Of a stretch of DNA of 64,000 bases, positions 54,197-62,161 are shown one piece after another. The stretch spans positions 30,303 to 94,302 of the forward strand of contig JAJZLY010000002.1 of the NCBI GenBank assembly GCA_021850485.1, in the 5' to 3' direction. Every line of letters starts with the position of its first letter. Within the stretch, counting starts at the first letter, position 1. The notes beneath the pieces are model-generated. The model ran no database searches and was not told the DNA's origin. It saw nothing but the letters and a program-made list of their open reading frames with translations. Position numbers and translations under genes: made by a program. Origin of the DNA: Bacillota bacterium (lineage in GTDB: Bacteria > Bacillota > Sulfobacillia > JAJZYS01 > JAJZLH01).

Positions 54197-55060
54197 TTAG
54201 ACCTGCTTAGCGGCTCCCGCCGGTTCGTCTTCAGCCTCAACAAAACTGTACCCGTAGCGGCCTTTGACACATAGGAACCCGAGCGTGATGGGGTGTTGGT
54301 CTGGACTGGTCACCTTCACGATCTCGTTGCGCTCCCGGTCAACGTGCATGTCCAGCTGGCAGCCAACGCCGCAGTAGCCACAGGTCGTCTGAACGATGTC
54401 TTGGCGGCTCTCGTCCCAGCGTCCTTGCTCACGCATGCTGTGCTCGCGCCGATCCATCAGCGCTCCCGTCGGACAGACCTCCACACAGTTTCCGCAGAAG
54501 ACGCAGGCCGACTCCACCAGCGTCTCGTCAAAACCGGCCGAGATGCCCGCCGTAAACCCGCGGCCGGCCACAGTCAGGGCGAACGTATTCTGCACGTCCG
54601 GGCCGCAGGCCTCGACACAGCGGTAGCACAAGATGCACTTGTCGAAGTCACGCACATACAGCTTGTTGTCGTCGAAGAACCCGCGGTCGTAGCGCTGGCC
54701 GCGATAGCGGTCTGGGTCTGCACCCAGCGCCTCGGCCTGGCTGACCAGACCCGGGGCAGTCGAAACATCATTTTGGCTCAGCAGCAACTCAAACACGCCG
54801 CGCCGTGCATTTTGCACCCGCTCGGAATCGGTCCGCACCTCCATACCTGGCTCCACCTTGCGCTCGCAGGACGCGACCAACGGACGGCTCCCCTTGAGCT
54901 CGACCACGCACGCCCGACAGGTCTTCGCTGGTGTCAAGTGCTGGTGCGTGCATAAGGTCGGCGTTTCCACCTCCTGACGCCGCAACACCGTGAGAATGGT
55001 CTCGCCCGGCCGGGCGGGGGCTGGCCTGCCATCGATCAGAATCGTGAACTCTTCTGCCAT
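54197..55060 (-). CDS. Formate dehydrogenase iron-sulfur subunit carrying the FdhA Fe4S4 domain
   Basis: A 287-residue protein. Residues 1-80 are a plant-type [2Fe-2S] domain (Cys37, 48, 51, 65). Residues 140-200 hold two [4Fe-4S] sites (Cys142/145/148/152 and 186/189/192/196). Residues 225-268 (TTCGYCGVGCQ...FLCVKGR, Cys227/230/234/264) are the Fe4S4 domain that normally begins a molybdopterin oxidoreductase alpha chain. The His-Cys3 cluster site usual after LLLS in NuoG/FdsA-type proteins is absent (LLLSQNDVSTAPG). It is the fourth gene of the fdh set and would link FMN to the Mo site. Confidence 0.9.
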   Translation of the reverse strand: MAEEFTILIDGRPAPARPGETILTVLRRQEVETPTLCTHQHLTPAKTCRACVVELKGSRPLVASCERKVEPGMEVRTDSERVQNARRGVFELLLSQNDVSTAPGLVSQAEALGADPDRYRGQRYDRGFFDDNKLYVRDFDKCILCYRCVEACGPDVQNTFALTVAGRGFTAGISAGFDETLVESACVFCGNCVEVCPTGALMDRREHSMREQGRWDESRQDIVQTTCGYCGVGCQLDMHVDRERNEIVKVTSPDQHPITLGFLCVKGRYGYSFVEAEDEPAGAAKQV

Positions 55061-55072
55061 GATGATTCCCCC

Positions 55073-56296
55073 CTAGTGTGCGAGCAGGCCGGCAGACTCG
55101 GCATCCATCAAACTGCGGACCGCTGTGGCTGCGGTCTGACCGAGCCCACAGATCGAGGCGTCTGTCATCACCTGGCTGAGCCGGAGCAAGAGACCACGCT
55201 CATCCCCCTGCCCTCGGCCTGCGGCCAGCGTGGCAAGCATCTCGTGCTGGCGCCGGGTGCCGACCCGGCAAGGTACGCACTGTCCGCAAGATTCGTGAGC
55301 AAAGAACCGACCCAGGCGCTCCGCCACCTGCCACAGATTGGTCTGACGGTTGAAGGCAATGACTGCGCCCGAGCCAAGGGTGGTGTGACGCTCCGCCACA
55401 CCTTCGTAGCTAAGCGCCAGATCGAAGTCTTTGGGGAACACAAAGGTGCCTGCGGCGCCGCCCATCAAGACGGCCTGCAGATCCGCTTCACCGCCTGCCA
55501 TCTGCAGCAGTTCACTCAGCGGCGTGCCAAAGGGCACTTCGTAGGTGTCCGGTCTGGCCACGTGCCCAGAGACCGAAAAGAGCTTTGTTCCAGGCGAACG
55601 TTCGGTTCCCCGGCTACGCAGGGCCTTCGCGCCAAAGGCGATGATGTCCGGCACGTTGGCGATGGTCTCTACGTTGTTGACTACCGTTGGCTTGCGAAAA
55701 AGACCGGCCACGGTGGGAAAGGGTGGCTTGGCCATAGGTTCGCCGCGGTATCCCTCGATCGAACGGAAGAGCGCTGTCTCTTCACCGCAGATGTAGGCAC
55801 CCCCACCCCGGCGAATCTCCACCCGCAGGGGGCGGCCTTGCGGCTCGATACCCTCGAGATGGCCTGCCTGCTGCAGCTCCCTGAGGCTTTGCTGCAAGAG
55901 ATCAGCTACCCGCCCGTACTCGCCGCGCACGTAGATGTAGGCGCCGGTGGCCGACACGGCATAGCAGGCGATCAACAAGCCCTCCAGCACCATGAACGGG
56001 TCCGACTCAATCATCACCCGGTCCTTGAAGGTCCCGGGTTCGCTCTCATCGGTGTTCAGGACAACGTAGCGGATGGGGTCTTTGGCGGTGCGTACCGACT
56101 CCCACTTGCGACCCGCCGGGAAGGCGGCGCCACCGCGACCGACCAAACCACTATCGGTCAAGATCCGCACCGTCTCCTCGGGTCCGATGGCACGAGCTTT
56201 GGCCAGTGCCGCCAATCCGCCTGAAGCGACGTAGGCCTTCAGGTTGCGCTGTTCGGCGCCCCGGCGACGGAGCAATACCGCCTCATGCATGGCCAT
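55073..56296 (-). CDS. NuoF-like NADH-binding flavoprotein of formate dehydrogenase
   Basis: A 407-residue FMN/NAD(H) subunit like FdsB, HydB or NuoF. GRGGAAFPAGRKW binds FMN, NTDESEPGTFKDR and GGGAYICGEETAL bind NAD(H), and ESCGQCVPCRVGTRR plus a later Cys hold a [4Fe-4S] cluster. It would reduce NAD with electrons from formate. ATG at 56296 (or 56290) overlaps the NuoE-like gene by 14 nt; upstream in-frame sequence is a shadow of that gene. Confidence 0.93.
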   Translation of the reverse strand: MAMHEAVLLRRRGAEQRNLKAYVASGGLAALAKARAIGPEETVRILTDSGLVGRGGAAFPAGRKWESVRTAKDPIRYVVLNTDESEPGTFKDRVMIESDPFMVLEGLLIACYAVSATGAYIYVRGEYGRVADLLQQSLRELQQAGHLEGIEPQGRPLRVEIRRGGGAYICGEETALFRSIEGYRGEPMAKPPFPTVAGLFRKPTVVNNVETIANVPDIIAFGAKALRSRGTERSPGTKLFSVSGHVARPDTYEVPFGTPLSELLQMAGGEADLQAVLMGGAAGTFVFPKDFDLALSYEGVAERHTTLGSGAVIAFNRQTNLWQVAERLGRFFAHESCGQCVPCRVGTRRQHEMLATLAAGRGQGDERGLLLRLSQVMTDASICGLGQTAATAVRSLMDAESAGLLAH

Positions 56297-56750
56297 CACC
56301 GATGCCTGCGATATCGTGGCGATGCAAGGGTGCGAGCGGCTCCTCACGATACAGCGCCGCCGGCGCCTGGTCGCACAACCCCAGGCAGGCACAGCGCGTC
56401 CAGGACACTGCACCGTCAGCGCCGGGCTGACCTTCGGGGCCGAGTGTACGCTCCGCCTCGGCGACCAGTTCTTCAGACCCGTGCAAGCAACAGGGAACAT
56501 CCTCGCAGATGCGCAAGACGTTGCGCCCTACCGGATGCTCAGTCAGCAGATCATAGAAGGTGACGACCCCATAGGTGTCGGCCACCGGCACATTCATCCG
56601 CTGCTCGATGGTCTCGGCAGCCGCTCTCGGAATGTGGTGGAACTCTGCTTGAACCTTGTGCAGGACCTCAAGAAGCTGGGTACGTTCTGTTCCGGTCTCG
56701 TCGATCAGCTCGCCAACCCGGTTCATGATCTCTCGCCCTGGTTCAGGCAT
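56283..56750 (-). CDS. NuoE-like [2Fe-2S] subunit of formate dehydrogenase
   Basis: A 155-residue thioredoxin-like ferredoxin, as FdsG or NuoE. The [2Fe-2S] ligands are in CEDVPC and CLGLC, with AETIEQRMNVPVADTYGVVTFYD before them. The ATG at 56750 overlaps the fdhA stop by 8 nt. It pairs with the NuoF-like subunit to form the diaphorase half. Confidence 0.93.
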   Translation of the reverse strand: MPEPGREIMNRVGELIDETGTERTQLLEVLHKVQAEFHHIPRAAAETIEQRMNVPVADTYGVVTFYDLLTEHPVGRNVLRICEDVPCCLHGSEELVAEAERTLGPEGQPGADGAVSWTRCACLGLCDQAPAALYREEPLAPLHRHDIAGIGDGHA

Positions 56751-58710
56751 GATGGCTGTCAACCGCCTCTCCGACTGCGTGGCCGACAGGTACGGCTGCC
56801 CGCACCCGCTCGATGTGGATCGCCGTCGCCTTGAACTCAGCCGTGCCCGCCACCGGATCAGTGGCGTCCAAGGTGAGCAGGTTGGTGGCAACTTCATCGG
56901 GATAGTTCAGGCTCATGAACACTAGGCCCGGATGCACTTTTCGACTGCGGGTGACCCGCACCTCAAGCGTGGCTCGTCTGGAGCTGACCCGGCAGAGGTC
57001 TCCTTCTTCCAGGCACAGCTTCTCCATGTCCTCGCTGCACATCTCGAGTTTCTCGTGGTGGCCGCGCGGCGCAGCGTAGTGGCGGGTCTGCACGCCTGTG
57101 TTGAAGGCGGCCAGCCGACGTCCCGTGGTCAGCATGAAAGGAAATTCCTGATCCACCTGCTCGGCGGTCGGCTCATGGTCGGCCACCACAAACGGAGCCC
57201 GCTTCCCGACAACCGGTCTCTCCCAAAGCCTGGCGTGCAGGAACGGCGATCCCGCGTGCCCTTCGCTGGGGCACGGCCACTGAATACCGCCGAGCTCTTC
57301 GAGACGGGCGTAGGACATCCCCGTGTGCATCGGCGAAAGTGAGCGCAACTCGTCCCAGGTCTGCTCAGCCGTGCGATGGCTCCAGCCCGGCGTGTGCATG
57401 CGCATCGCCAGCTCCTCGACGATCCACAGGTCGTCCCTGGCTTCACCCGGCGGCTTCAGGGCCGGCCGCATCCGCTGCACTCGCCTTTCTGAACTAGTCA
57501 CCGTGCCTTCGCCCTCCGCCCAGCTGGCTGTCGCTGGCAAAACGACGTCGGCTCGCTCGCCGGTCGGCGTCAGGAAGATGTCCTGGACCAGTAGGAAGTC
57601 GAGCCCGTCGAACAGAGAGCGCACATGGTTGAGGTTTGCCTCGGACTGGATCGGGTTCTCTCCAATCACGTATAGGGCACGAATCTGCCCCTCAGCCATG
57701 GCTTCGAACATGGCTGTCTGGTGCTTGCCGACCTTCTCCGGAACCGCCACGCCCCACACATCTGCGAAGCGCTTGCGGATATCTGGGTCGAGGAGATTCT
57801 GGAACCCTGGCAGGCGATTGGGTAGGGCGCCCATGTCGCCGCCGCCCTGAACATTGTTCTGGCCGCGCAAGGGGGCCAGGCCACTCCCGTAGCGACCGAC
57901 ATGCCCGGTCAAAAGGGCCAAGTTGATCAAGGCGTGCACGTTTTGCACGGCGTTGTGGTGCTCGGTAATGCCAAGGGTCCAGCACAAGATCGCCCGCTCG
58001 GAATGGGCGTACAAGCGGGCCAACTCACGTACAGAGTCGGCGGGGACGCCGGTGATATCCTCTACGTCCTCCGGGCGATAGCTCTGCACCGTGTTCTGAT
58101 AGGCCTCAAAGCCTTCGGTTGCGGCTTCGATGAATTCTGTGTTCTGGAGCCCTTCTTCCAAGATGACGTGGCCGACGGCGTTAGCGAGGGCCACATCGCC
58201 CCCCACGTTCACCGGCAGATACATGCTGGCGAACTCGCTTCCAGAGATCCGCCGCGGATCGACGATCACGAGCTTGGCGCCGCGCCGGCGCACCGCCTTC
58301 ATCATGTGGTGGAACATGACCGGATGGGCCTCTCTGGCGTTAGAGCCCCACAGGATGATCAGGTCCGTGTCTTCCATCTCTTGATACGAAACCGTCCCGC
58401 CGCCGGAGCCAAACGCTGTCGCAAGACCTGCGACACTGGGGGCGTGTCAGGTACGGTTACAGCTGTCGATGTTGTTGGTGCCGATCGCCGTTCGCATAAA
58501 CTTCTGGGCCAGGAAATTGAGTTCGTTGCTGGACTTCGAGCAGCTAAAGCAGCCAAATGCCTCTGGGCCATGCTTCTTCTTGACTCGCTCCAATCCAGCC
58601 ACGGCCCGGGTCAGCGCCTCGTCCCAAGACGCCTGCCGGAGCTTCCCATTGTCCCGAACCAAGGGATGAAGGAGTCGACCCTGTGCGGATCCGGTCATCG
58701 GAATCGCCAT
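56743..58710 (-). CDS. fdhA: Formate dehydrogenase catalytic subunit, selenocysteine-containing, without Fe4S4 domain
   Basis: FdhA oxidises formate to CO2 at a molybdenum or tungsten bis-MGD centre. The frame runs from ATG 58710 through an in-frame UGA (58447-58449) to 56743, 655 residues with selenocysteine at 88 in SCNRT-U-HAPSVAGL, the standard active site. A SECIS-type hairpin follows. Downstream signatures are ILWGSNAREAHP, GALPNRLPGFQN and FPFMLTTGR...TGVQTRH. It starts at GRLLHPLVR...ASWDEAL, just after where the N-terminal Fe4S4 domain normally ends; that domain is on the iron-sulfur subunit. AAGGAAGG precedes the ATG. Confidence 0.95.
58417..58435 (-). promoter_or_regulatory. SECIS element of fdhA
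   Basis: Just after the UGA the mRNA forms a perfect 7-bp stem TGTCGCA / TGCGACA with loop GGTCT. The loop starts 18 nt after the UGA, the same spacing and loop sequence as in E. coli fdhF, bound by SelB. Confidence 0.92.
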
Positions 58711-58711
58711 C

Positions 58712-58846
58712 CTAACTCACCTTCCTTTGCGTTGCGGATGGGGACCGCACCTCACTGGACAGTGCTGAGCAGGGGCGGCCATCGGAGTCCACCCTGGCCC
58801 GGAGCCGACGCTCGACCTCCGGTGCGTCGGTGGCGATCGCAACCAT
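58712..58846 (-). CDS. Possible small ORF upstream of fdhA (44 residues)
   Basis: An ORF of 44 codons (49 if the ATG at 58861 is used) ends one base before the fdhA ATG. GGAGGTGGGG lies 3 nt before the ATG at 58846. The product (starts MVAIATDAPEVERRL) has no family I recognise. Position suggests coupled translation with fdhA; composition alone does not prove it is real. Confidence 0.35.
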   Translation of the reverse strand: MVAIATDAPEVERRLRARVDSDGRPCSALSSEVRSPSATQRKVS

Positions 58847-58967
58847 TGTCCCCACCTCCATGCCCGGAGCGATTTGACGTCCGGGAAGATTGCCAAAAGA
58901 TCAATTAAACTCGCTGTTGCCGTTCTCCTTCGCCGAGACATCTCCTTCTGACATGGATCGCATTTAT

Positions 58968-59147
58968 TCAGTCGTCCAGCGGCCCGAACAGCGTCTCCTC
59001 GACGTCCTCCATCTCGCCATCTGGCCAAGACACGGTCAGGGTTCTCATGAGACACGCCGGGTTGCGCGTCACCTCTAAGACGGTGCCGACGCGGCCCTGG
59101 CTAGCACCTGGGCGAGGATCTGTCACCTGGTCCCCTACGCTCAGCAT
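58968..59147 (-). CDS. Small 59-residue acidic protein in fdh cluster
   Basis: An ORF of 59 codons with AAGGGAG before its ATG. The product reads MLSVGDQVTDPRPGASQGRV at its N-terminus and LTVSWPDGEMEDVEETLFG later, a composition like a small beta-barrel (KOW- or SH3-like) module. It lies between the SatP transporter and fdhA on the same strand. Function unknown. It could be a small accessory subunit, as some NAD-type formate dehydrogenases carry a delta chain, but no homology to FdsD is seen. Confidence 0.65.
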   Translation of the reverse strand: MLSVGDQVTDPRPGASQGRVGTVLEVTRNPACLMRTLTVSWPDGEMEDVEETLFGPLDD

Positions 59148-59252
59148 GCGAACTCCCTTCTGTCGACGAGGGGCGGGGCCGCCTGCGCCGCCTCCGCCCC
59201 CATGCCTCGGATCGATGATGGATCGGCAGGATCCCGGGAGCTGGGAGAGAGG

Positions 59253-59852
59253 CTAGGAAGGCATCGCAGAGGGAGGCGTTTTGGTTAGGTCCTGCCGCTT
59301 TGGCATGCCAAGCGGAAGGACTACTTTGCCGTGCACCTCGTTGATCACCTGGGCGGCCGAAGCGTAAAAGGCCAAGATGGCCGTGATCAGGCCGACGTAT
59401 CCGCCGATCTGAGTCAGCGAGCCGACACCGAAAGCACCGGCCGCCAAGAGCACGAAGGTCAGCCACAGGGCCAAGAACACCAGGTTCAAGGCCGTGTTGA
59501 TCTTCATGGCGCCGATCCACATGTAGAACGTGAAGATTCCCCACATCAGCAGATACCAAGCCACGAACGGGCCCGGAACGCCCTTGCCAAAGACACCGGC
59601 GAACAAGGCGAAGGACAACCAGAAGGCACCGTATGAGAAGAACGCCACGGTTCCGAAGGTGTTGCCGTTGGCATATTCCATCACACCGGCGGCCAACTGG
59701 GCCAGGCCACCGTAGGCGAAGGCCAGGGCCAACACCAGTCCTAGGCCTGTTCCCGGGTACCAACCAGCGTTGATCATGCTCAGCATCCAGGTCGTCAGGG
59801 CGAAGCCTGCGAGGCCCAGCGGAGCGGGGTTCGCTTTCAGGTTCAAGATCAC
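59253..59852 (-). CDS. satP: Acetate/succinate transporter of the GPR1/FUN34/YaaH (SatP) family
   Basis: A six-helix, 199-residue small-acid transporter. The start carries the diagnostic NPAPLGLAGFAL, and GNTFGTVAFFSYGAFWLS is the second family motif. A C-terminal tail of 20 residues is basic. GTG at 59852 lies 6 nt after AAGGAG; an earlier in-frame ATG has none. It follows acsA by 82 nt, so uptake of acetate for activation is the likely role. Confidence 0.92.
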   Translation of the reverse strand: MILNLKANPAPLGLAGFALTTWMLSMINAGWYPGTGLGLVLALAFAYGGLAQLAAGVMEYANGNTFGTVAFFSYGAFWLSFALFAGVFGKGVPGPFVAWYLLMWGIFTFYMWIGAMKINTALNLVFLALWLTFVLLAAGAFGVGSLTQIGGYVGLITAILAFYASAAQVINEVHGKVVLPLGMPKRQDLTKTPPSAMPS

Positions 59853-59934
59853 AACACACTCCTTACGCATCATCATGTAGCGGTGCTTCCACAAGCAGTG
59901 AGCGCGGATCGGAAATCAGGATCCTGCCGTTGGG

Positions 59935-61971
59935 TTAGCCAGCCTGGTGGATCTTTTGAATCTGTTCGACCATCTCCGGATTGGCCAGGGTGGTGATGTC
60001 CCCGGTGTCCGGGTTGTTGTTGGAGATCGCCGCTAAAATGCGGCGCATGATCTTGCCAGACCGTGTCTTGGGCAGATCTGGCACCAGCCACACCTTTCTG
60101 GGTCGGGCAATCGGCCCGATCTCCTTGGCGATGGCGTCCGAGACCTTCTTGGCCATTTCGGCGCTAGCCGCCACGCCTGGCTGCAACGAAACATAGATCT
60201 CAGGCATGACGCCCTTGATGTCATCTTTGGCTGCGACAACGGCCGCCTCGGCGACACCCGGCACGGTTAGGGCTGCCGACTCCAGTTCCTTGGTTCCCAG
60301 CCGGTGACCGGCCACGTTGATCACGTCGTCGATCCGGCCCAGGATCCGGTAATAGCCGTCTGCTGCCAGCATGGCGCCATCGCCGGCGAAGTAGGGCCAG
60401 TCGCGCCAGTCTTTGCTCTTGGGGTCTTTGTTGTACTTGGCGAAGTAGGTGGCCACGAAGCGGTCCGGGTCATGCCAGATGCCCTGGAACATACCCGGCC
60501 ACGGGTTTTGGATACAGATGTTGCCGGCCTTGCCGGTACCCGCCGGCATCTTGTTGCCATCCTCGTCCAGGATCATCGGATGGATACCGGGGATCGGTGG
60601 CCCAGCGCTGCCCGGCTTCATCTTGTCGACGGCTGGCACCGTAGAGCACAAGAAGCCGCCGTTTTCTGTCTGCCACCAAGTGTCGACGATCACGGCCTCG
60701 CCCTTGCCGACGACCTTGTGATACCACTTCCAGACATCCGGCTCGATCGGCTCGCCGACCGTGGTCATGTGCTTGAAGTGGTAGTTGTATTGCTCCGGAT
60801 TGCCGCCGCCGGCCTTGCGTAAGGCTCGGATCGAGGTCGGCGAGGTGTGGAAGATGTTGACCCCCAGTTCCTCGGCCACCCGCCAGGGCCGTCCGGCGTC
60901 GGGATAGGTCGGCGTTCCTTCGTAGATCACCGTGGAAGCGCCCAGTGCGAGCGGGCCGTAGACGATGTAGGAGTGCCCCGTGATCCAGCCGATGTCTGCC
61001 ATGCACCAGTACACATCATCCGGATGGATGTCTTGAATCATCTTCGAAGTCCAGGCGACGTAGGACAGGTAACCGCCGGTGCTGTGCTGGGCACCCTTGG
61101 GCCGGCCGGTTGATCCAGACGTGTACATCAAGAACAGGGGGTCCTCGGCTTTTACCGATACGGGATCGACCCGCTTGCCGCGAAAGGCTGCCAGGTTGTC
61201 GTTGACAACGACATCTCGGCCCGCCTTCAGCGGCGTCGGACTGGAATATTTGCCCGGATAGCGCTGCCAAACTAATACGGTTTCGACCTTTTGACCTTCG
61301 GCGGCGGCCTCGTCACAGGCGACGTCTGCTTTTTCCTTGTGGTCCAGCAGCGTACCAGCTCGGTAGTAGCCGTCCATGGTGATCAGGACGCGGCTACCGG
61401 AGTCCACGATTCTGCCGGCGCACGCCTTGGCGCTGAATCCGGCAAACACAACTGAGTGGATGGCTCCGAGCCGGGCCAGCGCCAGCATCGTAATCGGCAA
61501 CTCCGGCACCATCGGCATGTGGATGGTGACCCGATCCCCAGCCTTGACACCCACCTTGTCGCGCAAAAACGCTGCGAACTCGTTGACCCTGACCCACAAC
61601 TCCTGATAGGTCACATGCTCGATGTGCTCGTTCTCCGGCTCGGGTACGAAGTGAATCGCTGCCTTGTTGCGGTACTTCTCCAGGTGACGGTCCACACAGT
61701 TGTAGGAAACGTTCAGCCGACCACCCACGAACCACTTGTAGAAGGGTGGGTTGGAGGAATCCAACACCTGGTCCCACTTCTTGTCCCAACTCAGCAGGTT
61801 GGCGAAGTCCTCGTAGTAGGTCGGAAAGTTCTCCAAGCTGTATCGCTTGCGGATGTCCCGATCGGTGAGGTTGGCCTGGGCAATAAATGATTCCGGAGGA
61901 GAGAAATAGGCCTCCTCGCCCCAATGGACCGCAATTTCGGCTTCAGAGACACTGCTTGTTTCGTCGCTCAC
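59935..61971 (-). CDS. acsA: Acetyl-CoA synthetase
   Basis: AcsA, 678 residues, activates acetate to acetyl-CoA through acetyl-AMP. AMP-binding motifs are YTSGSTGRPKGAQHS, DIGWITGHSYIVYGPL and DTWWQTENGG; the lysine regulated by acetylation lies in PKTRSGKIMRR near the end. GTG at 61971 has GAGGAGG 6 nt upstream. It heads the acetate/formate cluster. The 136-nt gap before recG holds no obvious promoter. Confidence 0.96.
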   Translation of the reverse strand: MSDETSSVSEAEIAVHWGEEAYFSPPESFIAQANLTDRDIRKRYSLENFPTYYEDFANLLSWDKKWDQVLDSSNPPFYKWFVGGRLNVSYNCVDRHLEKYRNKAAIHFVPEPENEHIEHVTYQELWVRVNEFAAFLRDKVGVKAGDRVTIHMPMVPELPITMLALARLGAIHSVVFAGFSAKACAGRIVDSGSRVLITMDGYYRAGTLLDHKEKADVACDEAAAEGQKVETVLVWQRYPGKYSSPTPLKAGRDVVVNDNLAAFRGKRVDPVSVKAEDPLFLMYTSGSTGRPKGAQHSTGGYLSYVAWTSKMIQDIHPDDVYWCMADIGWITGHSYIVYGPLALGASTVIYEGTPTYPDAGRPWRVAEELGVNIFHTSPTSIRALRKAGGGNPEQYNYHFKHMTTVGEPIEPDVWKWYHKVVGKGEAVIVDTWWQTENGGFLCSTVPAVDKMKPGSAGPPIPGIHPMILDEDGNKMPAGTGKAGNICIQNPWPGMFQGIWHDPDRFVATYFAKYNKDPKSKDWRDWPYFAGDGAMLAADGYYRILGRIDDVINVAGHRLGTKELESAALTVPGVAEAAVVAAKDDIKGVMPEIYVSLQPGVAASAEMAKKVSDAIAKEIGPIARPRKVWLVPDLPKTRSGKIMRRILAAISNNNPDTGDITTLANPEMVEQIQKIHQAG

Positions 61972-62161
61972 AGTCGTCCTCCTCACACCCACCGTCTGCG
62001 CAGTCCGCCGCACGGCGGCCTTCACTCACGCCAGGAGCCAAGTTCTGACTATCCGAGCCCACATCGTGGGCGTATCGTCCCCTTCCCTGGGGCTGCGTAT
62101 CGGTGACCAGGCTTCTCCGTGGTCAGCCCCTGATAACCCGCGTGTATTACTTGGCCGATGG

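Noticed and set aside
54197..55060. Sequencing frameshift as cause of the split FdhA
   Set aside because: The two halves are separated by two intact genes and the Fe4S4 part is fused to another complete domain set.
55076..56224. 382-codon plus-strand ORF
   Set aside because: Antisense shadow of the NuoF-like gene.
56743..58710. fdhA as a pseudogene broken by a stop
   Set aside because: The only stop is UGA at the exact selenocysteine site with a SECIS hairpin, and selA/selD are present.
57901..58908. 335-codon plus-strand ORF over the fdhA selenocysteine region
   Set aside because: Antisense to fdhA, whose motifs and SECIS element are clear on the other strand.
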